Shown: piece after piece, positions 58,431-64,000 of the stretch
How positions within the stretch are numbered: position 1 is the stretch's first letter
How the letters are laid out: each line of letters starts with the position of its first letter
Origin: Bradyrhizobium iriomotense
GTDB taxonomy: Bacteria > Pseudomonadota > Alphaproteobacteria > Rhizobiales > Xanthobacteraceae
Direction of reading: 5' to 3'
Assembly: GCF_018129405.1 (NCBI RefSeq)
Contig: NZ_JAFCLP010000006.1
Coordinates: 62,001-126,000 of the forward strand
DNA: 64,000 nt
The notes under the pieces: generated by a model
What the model was told of the DNA's origin: nothing
Database searches by the model: none
What the model saw: the letters and a program-made list of their open reading frames with translations, nothing else
Program-made: the position numbers and the translations under genes

Positions 58431-58567
58431 GGGTGGGTTAGCCATGCGGCTGCGCGAAAGCGCAGTCCGCTCGGCGTAACCCACCTCTTCTGTCTCTGAG
58501 GAAATCAAAGAGGTGGGTTACGCCCGCAGATGCGCTTTGCGCATCTGCGGGCGTAACCCACCCTACG
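58431..58567. repeat. GTGGGTTA palindrome cluster with 24-bp hairpin
   Basis: Two hairpins of the GTGGGTTA...TAACCCAC family; the second (58512-58562) is a perfect 24-bp stem with a TTT loop. It lies between the convergent trmJ fusion and diguanylate cyclase genes. Confidence 0.9.
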
Positions 58568-58604
58568 AGCTGCGGGTCTCGCTTGGACCAAAACGGCGCA
58601 GTGT

Positions 58605-58706
58605 CGTAGCCCGGATGAGCCAACGGGTCGGCGCAAAGCGCCGCCCGATGACAGGCTCCGCGATATCCGGGGAAAGGTCCCGCATGTCGCGGCGCTCATG
58701 CGGGCT
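58605..58706. repeat. CGTAGCCCGGATGAGC repeat, long copy
   Basis: CGTAGCCCGGATGAGC starts and GCTCATGCGGGCT ends it. Contains an insert (CAACGGGTCGGCGCAAAGCG...GATGACAGG) also seen inside the repeat at 14063. A shorter copy is at 60132-60202. Confidence 0.8.
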
Positions 58707-58738
58707 TCGCCGTGGGGATGGAGCACGGTTCGGCCCGC

Positions 58739-59947
58739 TCAAGCCGCGCCTGCGATCGGGCCTTTCGGGCTGCTCTGTTGCAGCCGGCGCAATGCCGCGA
58801 GGTTGGTCTCGACCGATGCGAGGCAGCAGCGCGATTTGCCGCCCGACTTCGCCTCGTAGAGCGCGGCATCGGCGACGGCGAGCAATTCGGCGACTTCGGC
58901 GCCGTGATCCGGTGACATCGCAATGCCGACGCTGGCGCCAACGCTGGCGCGCATCTCGCCGCCCAGCTCATAGCAGGCGGCAACCTCGGCGATGAGCCGG
59001 TGTCCCATCTCCTGCGCCATCTCGGGAGTGACGCCGTCGAGGAGCACGACGAATTCGTCGCCGCCCATTCGCGCAACCACCGTGCCGTCAGGCAACACCC
59101 GGCGCACGCGCGCGGCCACCGCTTTCAGCACTTCGTCGCCTGCCGCATGTCCGAACGTGTCGTTGATCGGCTTGAAATTGTCGAGATCGAAGAACATCAC
59201 CGCGAACTGGCGTTCGGCGCGCGCGGCAAGCCTCGTGCCCAGCGCCTCGATGAAGCCGGCGCGATTGAGCAGTCCCGTGAGCGCGTCGTGATGGGCGCGG
59301 TGGCTGTTCTCGCGCTCGGCGCGCATGGTGGTGACCAGCATCCGGTTGAGGCGAAAGGCGGCGGCCGTCATCGCGGCCAGATACATCGGCACCTGCAGAT
59401 ACACGATGTAGAACAGCGGCTCGCCGGCGAGTGCGGCGCCGGGAATGATGGGGCCGAGGCTCAAGAGGATCATGGTCCCCGCCAGGCGCGGCGCGCCGAA
59501 ATTGCGGAAGCAGATGCCGCCGACCATCGCCGCCGCCGACAGCGATGCCAGCATGGCGACGACCCAGTCGCCGCTGGCGAGGCTGGCAATGGCACCGAAC
59601 CCGACGCTGGCGCTCCAGGCGACCGCGAGCAGGAGATGAAGGTCGGTCGGAGTGGGGCGGTGCTCACGCGCCCTGCGATGCGCGCTGGCGAGCACGAGGA
59701 GACGGGCGAGGCAGATCGCGATCTCCATGACCAGCCAGACGATGAAGGGTGCGGTCTGCTTGCGCGCGGCGATCACGGCGGCGACCGCAATGGTGTTGAC
59801 GGCGCCGGCGGCAAAGACCGGCAGCGATCCGTGGAGCTGCGCAATGAGCGCGGCCCGGATGTCCTCGGGCACCCCAGGCCCTGGCTCGGCCAGCCAGCGC
59901 GCCAGACGCCATCGCGGCGCGCTGTAGAGTCCCTCGTTCGATTGCAT
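58739..59947 (-). CDS. membrane-bound diguanylate cyclase (GGDEF)
   Basis: Makes cyclic di-GMP. The 402-residue protein has six or more membrane helices (about 35-215; a MASE-like sensor) and a GGDEF domain (about 230-390): DALTGLLNRAGFIEAL, FFDLDNFKPINDTFGHAAGD, the active motif MGGDEF, and ADAALYEAKSGGKSR. No RxxD inhibitory site is seen in front of GGDEF (the sequence there is DGTVVARM), so product inhibition may be weak. Start MQSNEGLYSAP at 59947. Confidence 0.94.
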   Translation of the reverse strand: MQSNEGLYSAPRWRLARWLAEPGPGVPEDIRAALIAQLHGSLPVFAAGAVNTIAVAAVIAARKQTAPFIVWLVMEIAICLARLLVLASAHRRAREHRPTPTDLHLLLAVAWSASVGFGAIASLASGDWVVAMLASLSAAAMVGGICFRNFGAPRLAGTMILLSLGPIIPGAALAGEPLFYIVYLQVPMYLAAMTAAAFRLNRMLVTTMRAERENSHRAHHDALTGLLNRAGFIEALGTRLAARAERQFAVMFFDLDNFKPINDTFGHAAGDEVLKAVAARVRRVLPDGTVVARMGGDEFVVLLDGVTPEMAQEMGHRLIAEVAACYELGGEMRASVGASVGIAMSPDHGAEVAELLAVADAALYEAKSGGKSRCCLASVETNLAALRRLQQSSPKGPIAGAA

Positions 59948-60131
59948 TGCAGAGTGTCCCCGTATCCCGGGGGCCAACAACGACGACGGCTCCTAACAGC
60001 CTTTTAAGGCAGGAGCCGATTGTGCCGGCCGTGCTTGACGCGAGGTAAATGGGCGCTGCCGGGACTGTGGCCGTGCAGGAAGGTGCGGATTGGTGCAGGT
60101 GCGGCGTGGGGGAGGCGGGTTGGAGTAGCGT

Positions 60132-60202
60132 CGTAGCCCGGATGAGCGAAGCGATATCCGGGGGGAAAGGCCCCGCATGTCGCTTCGCTCATGCGGGCTA
60201 CA
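60132..60202. repeat. CGTAGCCCGGATGAGC repeat, short copy
   Basis: CGTAGCCCGGATGAGCGAAG through to CTTCGCTCATGCGGGCTAC, an inverted repeat with centre CGATATCCGGGGGGAAAGGC. It lies at the end of the TetR gene. Confidence 0.85.
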
Positions 60203-60214
60203 AGATGGGAGCGC

Positions 60215-60862
60215 TCACACCGCCTCCAGCTGATCCGCCGCGCGCTTCTTTTTTGCCCTGGATTGCCCGAGCAGCGGGCCGGCCGTCAGCGCGGCCGTAT
60301 CGGCCACGCCCGGGTCGCGCGAGATCATCGCGGCGACGATGGCGCCGTCGATGATGAGGCCGAGCTGATGCGCCAGCACCGCGGGCTCGGTTGATCCGAG
60401 CTCGCCGGCGAGCTTCTCGATATGGCCGAGCACGATCTTCTTGTGCTTCAGCGCGATGTTGCGGAACTGTTTTGCGTCCTTGTCGTGCTCGCCGACGGCG
60501 TTGATGAAGGGGCAGCCGTAGAAGCGTTCCTCCGCGAACCAGCTCTTCAGCGCCGGGAAGATGCGCGTCAGTTTTGCTTGCGCGTCGCCGCCGCCCGCTT
60601 CCATGGCGCCGATGAACCATTCGCGCCACTGCCTGCCTTCGCTCTCCAGCACCGCGTTGACGAGATTGGTCTTGGAGCCGAACAGCTTGTAGAGCGTCGT
60701 CTTTGCCGTGCCGGCTTCCTCGATGATCGCGTCGATGCCGGTGGCGTTGATGCCGTTCTTGCAGAACAGATGCGTCGCGGCGCTTAGGAGGCGCCCGCGC
60801 GCGGATTCGTCCTCGCCTGCGGCGGCGTGCGGCGAATTCTTTTTCGATGACGTCTTTGCCAT
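60215..60862 (-). CDS. TetR/AcrR family regulator
   Basis: The 215-residue protein has a basic start, then a helix-turn-helix (INATGIDAIIEEAGTAKTTLYKLFGSKTNL, about residues 38-67) and a TetR ligand domain (WREWFIGAMEAGGGDAQAKL; ALKSWFAEERFYGCPFINAV with one Cys, as in YxaF/NemR-like sensors). It ends in a Lys-rich tail. Divergent from the OsmC operon over 247 bp that hold a sigma-54 promoter and a short dyad ACCGTTCGGT (61063-61072), which could be its operator. Confidence 0.9.
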   Translation of the reverse strand: MAKTSSKKNSPHAAAGEDESARGRLLSAATHLFCKNGINATGIDAIIEEAGTAKTTLYKLFGSKTNLVNAVLESEGRQWREWFIGAMEAGGGDAQAKLTRIFPALKSWFAEERFYGCPFINAVGEHDKDAKQFRNIALKHKKIVLGHIEKLAGELGSTEPAVLAHQLGLIIDGAIVAAMISRDPGVADTAALTAGPLLGQSRAKKKRAADQLEAV

Positions 60863-60899
60863 AGTGACAAACTTACCCGCAGCCGTGCCGCATCAGCAA

Positions 60900-60937
60900 G
60901 CCGCATCTGTTCCGCGCTGAAAAGATTCGCATGCGGC
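60900..60937. promoter_or_regulatory. inverted repeat upstream of sigma-54 promoter
   Basis: GCCGCAT at 60900-60906 and ATGCGGC at 60931-60937 form a 7-bp inverted repeat 24 bases apart, about 100-140 bp before the sigma-54 promoter, where an enhancer site for an activator would be expected. Tentative. Confidence 0.3.
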
Positions 60938-61037
60938 AGCCCATCTGCATCGCCTTTGAGCAAGGACTGGCTGATCAATCCGCAGGCAGCGAGGCTTAAG
61001 CGGCTCCAAAGCTTCGCCTTTTGATTTCGGCCGGCTC

Positions 61038-61053
61038 TGGCACGCTCCATGCA
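61038..61053 (+). promoter_or_regulatory. sigma-54 (RpoN) promoter of the OsmC operon
   Basis: TGGCACGCTCCATGCA matches the -24/-12 consensus TGGCAC-N5-TTGCA with one mismatch (A for T in the -12 part). It lies 56 bp before the OsmC ATG. A Fis-type activator tail is encoded at 63736-64000, so the context fits. Confidence 0.65.
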
Positions 61054-61109
61054 GGGAAACAGACCGTTCGGTATCCTGCCGATTTCCACTTCTGCCAGGG
61101 AGAAGATTG

Positions 61110-61652
61110 ATGACTGCCGTCGTTCAAAAGACAGTGCTGACGGGTTGCCTCGCACCCATCGACAAGAATGGCCTCGAGCAACTGATCGCCAACGGCAAGG
61201 CGAATCCGAAGGTCATCAAGACCTTGAAGTGCAAGACGGTAGCGGAGGGAAAATTCCGCCACGCCAACTACATCCGCAACCTGCCGCCCTACATCGTAGA
61301 CGAGCCGCCGGGGCTTCTGGGCGACGACACCGCGCCCAATCCGTCGGAGGCCTCGCTCGCCGCGCTCGGCTCCTGCCTTGCGGTCGGCCTGCACGCCAAT
61401 GCCGTGCATCGCGGCTGGATCGTCAACAAGCTCGAGCTCGAGCTCGAAGGCGACCTCAACATCACCGCGGTCTGGGGCACCGGCGACATGTCGGACAAGC
61501 CGGTCGGCTTCACCGATGTGCGCGTCAAGGTCGACATGGAGTGCGAGGGCATCTCGCCGGACGAGATCAACGCGCTGGTCGCCCATGTCAAGAAATGGTC
61601 GCCGGTCGCCAACACCTTCACCCGCCCGGTCAATCTCGAGGTCGGCATCTAG
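61110..61652 (+). CDS. OsmC-family protein
   Basis: A 180-residue protein with the OsmC fold (FRHANYIRNLPPYIVDEPPG, EASLAALGSCLAVGLHANAV). It keeps the first catalytic Cys (C89 in LGSCLA) but the second site normally written CPV-x-x-T reads SPVANT, so a classical two-Cys hydroperoxide cycle is unlikely. It may act as a thiol- or sulfane-binding carrier. First gene of the operon with an acyl-CoA-dehydrogenase-like protein and a rhodanese; sigma-54 promoter upstream. Confidence 0.9.
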   Translation: MTAVVQKTVLTGCLAPIDKNGLEQLIANGKANPKVIKTLKCKTVAEGKFRHANYIRNLPPYIVDEPPGLLGDDTAPNPSEASLAALGSCLAVGLHANAVHRGWIVNKLELELEGDLNITAVWGTGDMSDKPVGFTDVRVKVDMECEGISPDEINALVAHVKKWSPVANTFTRPVNLEVGI

Positions 61653-61685
61653 CAATAGCAACAGGACAAGGTGCGGGAGACGATC

Positions 61686-62798
61686 ATGGGTTCACTGGCT
61701 TTATCGCGGGTCGAAGTTCTGGATCAGCCCGCACCGTCCATAGCAGGCGAGGTGGCGCGGATCGCGCGGGAGCAGCTCGCGCCGCTCGCAGCCGGCATCG
61801 ACGACGGCTCGGTCTATCCGGCCGAGGTGCTGCGCGCGTTCGGCGCGGTCGGCGCCTGGGGTAGTCACATGCCCCTGGAAGGTCCCGCGGACTTGCGCTG
61901 CGCGATCGAGTCGATGGCTGTGATCGGCGAGGTCTGCGGTGCCACCGCGTTCATGGCCTGGTGCCAGAACACGCTGGTCTGGTACGCCGCCAACTCGACC
62001 AATCTGAAGCTGGCAAGGCGTTTTGGCGACGCCTTCTCGACCGGGCGCGTGCTCGGCGGCACCGGCCTGTCCAACCCGATGAAGAGCTTTTTCGGCATCG
62101 AGAAGCTCAAGCTGAAGGGGCGGAAGGTCGAGGGTGGCTACATCGTGCGCGGCGCGCTGCCCTGGGTCTCCAATCTCGGCCCGGATCATTTCTTCGGCAC
62201 CATCTTCGAGCGCGAGGACGATCAGGGCACTGTCATGTTCCTCGCCGACTGCTCCGACCCCGCGATCACGCTGACGCCGTGCAAGCCGTTCCTCGCCATG
62301 GACGGTACCGGCACCTATGGCGTGCAGTTCCGCGACGTCTTCGTACCGGACGAGCTGATCCTCGCCGATCCCGCCGCGCCCTTCGTCAAGAAGATCCGCG
62401 CCGGCTTCATCCTGCTGCAGGCCGGCATGGCGCTCGGCGTCATCCGCGACTGCATCAACATCATGGACGAGGTGGATAGCCCGCTCGGCCACATCAACCG
62501 CTATCTGCCGCAGCAGCCGGTGCACTTTCGCGAGCTCGCCGCCGAGCTCGAGGCCGAGACCATGGCGCTGGCGCGCGATCCCTACAACGAGGAGGAGACT
62601 TACTGGCGCAAGGTGATCGCGCTCCGGCTTCGCGCGGGCGAGGCCAGCGTCGCGGCGGCGCATGCGGCGATGCTGCATTGTGGCGCCCGCGGCTACCTCA
62701 AAAGCCACCGCGCGCAGCGGCGCCTGCGCGAGGCCTATTTCGTCGCGATCGTCACGCCAGCCACCAAGCAGCTGCGCAAGATGCTCGCCGATTTCTGA
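61686..62798 (+). CDS. acyl-CoA dehydrogenase-like flavoprotein
   Basis: A 370-residue protein of the acyl-CoA dehydrogenase / flavin monooxygenase (DszC/SfnB-like) fold: start SLALSRVEVLDQPAPSIAGE, middle FSTGRVLGGTGLSNPMKSFF, GYIVRGALPWVSNLGPDHFF and FRDVFVPDELILADP; C-terminal helical part to 365. The ATG at 61686 follows GGGAGA. Between OsmC and rhodanese, a role in oxidising a sulfur- or thiol-bearing substrate is likelier than plain beta-oxidation, but this is inference. Confidence 0.88.
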   Translation: MGSLALSRVEVLDQPAPSIAGEVARIAREQLAPLAAGIDDGSVYPAEVLRAFGAVGAWGSHMPLEGPADLRCAIESMAVIGEVCGATAFMAWCQNTLVWYAANSTNLKLARRFGDAFSTGRVLGGTGLSNPMKSFFGIEKLKLKGRKVEGGYIVRGALPWVSNLGPDHFFGTIFEREDDQGTVMFLADCSDPAITLTPCKPFLAMDGTGTYGVQFRDVFVPDELILADPAAPFVKKIRAGFILLQAGMALGVIRDCINIMDEVDSPLGHINRYLPQQPVHFRELAAELEAETMALARDPYNEEETYWRKVIALRLRAGEASVAAAHAAMLHCGARGYLKSHRAQRRLREAYFVAIVTPATKQLRKMLADF

Positions 62799-62846
62799 AT
62801 TCTACGAGTCCACCTGAAGACCCCCAACCTCAACGGAGAGGCTGCC

Positions 62847-63725
62847 ATGACTGACGTTCTGATCACTGCCGTCGAACTCGCCGATCTCTTGAAGACCGAG
62901 CCATGTGTCGTCATCGACACCCGCAATCCCGATGCCTACGCCGCCGGGCACCTGCCCAATGCCGTCAACGTGCATGAGATCTTCACCTTCCTCGCGACCT
63001 CGACGCCGGAAGGCATGGCCGAGCTGAAGACAAAATTCGCCGACGCGTTCGGCGGCGCAGGCCTTTCGGGCAAGGAAACGGCCGTGATCTACGAGCAGTC
63101 GATGAACTCCGGATTCGGCCAGTCCTGCCGCGGCTATTACCTGCTCACCATGCTCGGCTATCCCAAGGTGAAGGTGCTGCATGGCGGCTTCGATGCCTGG
63201 TCGGCCGCGGGCTTCCCGGTGACCAAGGAGGTGCCGACGCCGGCCAAGGCCTCGTTCGCGATCGTGCCGGAAGCCGGCGAGATCCTGATCGATGCGAAAA
63301 CGATGCTCGGCGCCGTCGGCAAGCCCGGCATCGCGATCCTCGACGTGCGCGACGTCGACGAGTGGATCGGCGACAGCTCCTCTCCGTATGGGAAGGATTT
63401 CTGCCCGCGCAAAGGCCGCATCCCCGGCGCGGTCTGGCTGGAATGGTACCGCATGATGAAGCCGACCGCAGAAGGCCCGCGCTTCAAATCCAAGGACGAG
63501 ATTTTGGCCGAGTGCGCCACCGTCGGCATCTCGCAGACGACGCCGGTCTATCTCTACTGCTTCAAGGGCGCGCGTGCCTCGAACACGTTCCTGGCGCTGA
63601 AGAACGCCGGCGTGAAGGACGTGCGGATGTATTTCGGCTCCTGGAACGAGTGGTCGCGCGATCCCTCGCTGCCGATCGAGCAGGGCCTGCCGATTGCGTC
63701 TGATGTGACGACCAAGGCGGCGTGA
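62847..63725 (+). CDS. rhodanese-domain sulfurtransferase (two domains)
   Basis: A 292-residue tandem rhodanese. The N-terminal domain (about 5-125; ELADLLKTEPCVVIDTRNPD, GHLPNAVNVHEI) lacks the active loop. The C-terminal domain (about 145-280) has the active Cys C238 in YLYCFKGARASNTF, with the loop C-F-K-G-A-R typical of thiosulfate:thiol sulfurtransferases. GGAGAGG precedes the ATG. Third gene of the OsmC / dehydrogenase / rhodanese operon, so sulfane-sulfur handling is the likely theme. Confidence 0.92.
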   Translation: MTDVLITAVELADLLKTEPCVVIDTRNPDAYAAGHLPNAVNVHEIFTFLATSTPEGMAELKTKFADAFGGAGLSGKETAVIYEQSMNSGFGQSCRGYYLLTMLGYPKVKVLHGGFDAWSAAGFPVTKEVPTPAKASFAIVPEAGEILIDAKTMLGAVGKPGIAILDVRDVDEWIGDSSSPYGKDFCPRKGRIPGAVWLEWYRMMKPTAEGPRFKSKDEILAECATVGISQTTPVYLYCFKGARASNTFLALKNAGVKDVRMYFGSWNEWSRDPSLPIEQGLPIASDVTTKAA

Positions 63726-63735
63726 GCGCGCGCGA

Positions 63736-64000
63736 TCACATGGCCCGCGGACGAGGCGCGATTCCCAGCGCCTTGATCCGCGAGGCCAGCGTGGTCGGCT
63801 TGATATCGAGCATCTCGGCCGCGCCGCCGGGGCCGAAGACTTTTCCGGCGCAGGCCTCGAGCGCGGCCAGGATGTTGGCGCGCTCGTGGTCGCGCATTTC
63901 GGACGACGTCATGACGGCGGGGCGTGCATCCATCTTCTGGCGCGCGGTGCCGCTAGGCGCTTGCACGCCGGACGTGTCGGGCAGGTCGATGCGCAAGCGG
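63736..64000 (-). CDS. C-terminal end of a Fis-type sigma-54 activator (5' part outside the window)
   Basis: The frame is open to the window edge. The visible C-terminal 88 residues contain a linker (RIDLPDTSGVQAPSGTARQK) and a HTH_8/Fis helix-turn-helix (ERANILAALEACAGKVFGPG, then GAAEMLDIKPTTLASRIKAL and GIAPRPRAM), the usual end of NtrC/FhlA-type activators. It is convergent with the rhodanese gene, ten bases apart, and is the natural activator for the sigma-54 promoter at 61038. Confidence 0.8.
   Translation of the reverse strand, partial: RLRIDLPDTSGVQAPSGTARQKMDARPAVMTSSEMRDHERANILAALEACAGKVFGPGGAAEMLDIKPTTLASRIKALGIAPRPRAM

Overview
The window is a stretch of GC-rich alphaproteobacterial chromosome, most like Bradyrhizobium or a close relative (Nitrobacteraceae). 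This rests on the flgB-flgC-fliE-fliQ-fliR-flhB order with cckA beside it, a CtrA-type box, an alphaproteobacterial LexA box (GAAC-N7-GAAC) in front of recA, the RecA sequence, and many short palindromic intergenic repeats of the kind common in that genus. I see no tRNA or rRNA gene, CRISPR array, intact insertion sequence or prophage. The genus call is inference; no database search was possible.

Layout. 1-3339: the 3' part of a large AMIN/TPR protein and a small protein. 3501-9023: flagellar export and rod genes, with fliO-fliP leftward and flgB-C, fliE, fliQ, fliR, flhB rightward from an intergenic region holding a full CtrA box. 9178-11760: cckA, the kinase that feeds CtrA. 12219-20144: a Tim44-like protein, a lectin-like secreted protein, a glutathione transferase, a methyltransferase-like membrane protein, class I fumarase and small secreted proteins. 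20145-23900: a compact regulon in which a TetR regulator faces a carotenoid oxygenase and three membrane-protein genes, and four copies of one operator (ATCTTTAC-N3-GTAAAGAT type) sit at the promoters. 23923-29068: a SET-domain protein, an XRE regulator divergent from two small membrane genes around a 17-bp palindrome, a DsbA/FrnE-type protein and a GNAT protein. 29069-31993: an orphan ccoG, a decayed ArsR-type regulator, a split YeeE/YedE sulfur transporter and an AhpD-type protein. 32076-37178: mostly small secreted or soluble proteins of unknown role, plus PilZ, HdeA and thioesterase genes.

37179-42492 is the most accessory-looking part. It has two tandem related candidate small RNAs ending in intrinsic terminators, several tiny proteins (some under 60 residues), an O-antigen-ligase-like gene without a normal start, zinc-ribbon proteins, several repeat families, and a PepSY gene bracketed by copies of one repeat. 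42493-45739 holds recA with LexA box, promoter and terminator, followed by two tandem paralogous DUF1835-like genes. 45864-50647 is the glycine cleavage operon gcvT-gcvH-gcvP behind a tandem glycine riboswitch. 50873-58422 holds alaS, a cyclic-nucleotide-gated K+ channel, DUF3303 and DUF3455 proteins, icd with its terminator, and a TrmJ-DUF559 fusion. 58739-64000 holds a diguanylate cyclase, a TetR regulator, and an OsmC / acyl-CoA-dehydrogenase-like / rhodanese operon with a sigma-54 promoter, next to the C-terminal end of a Fis-type (sigma-54 activator) regulator that runs off the window.

The most promising leads are the TetR operator regulon, the tandem small RNAs with anti-Shine-Dalgarno motifs, the sigma-54 redox/sulfur operon with its adjoining activator, the TrmJ-nuclease-fold fusion, and the repeat-bracketed PepSY gene upstream of recA.
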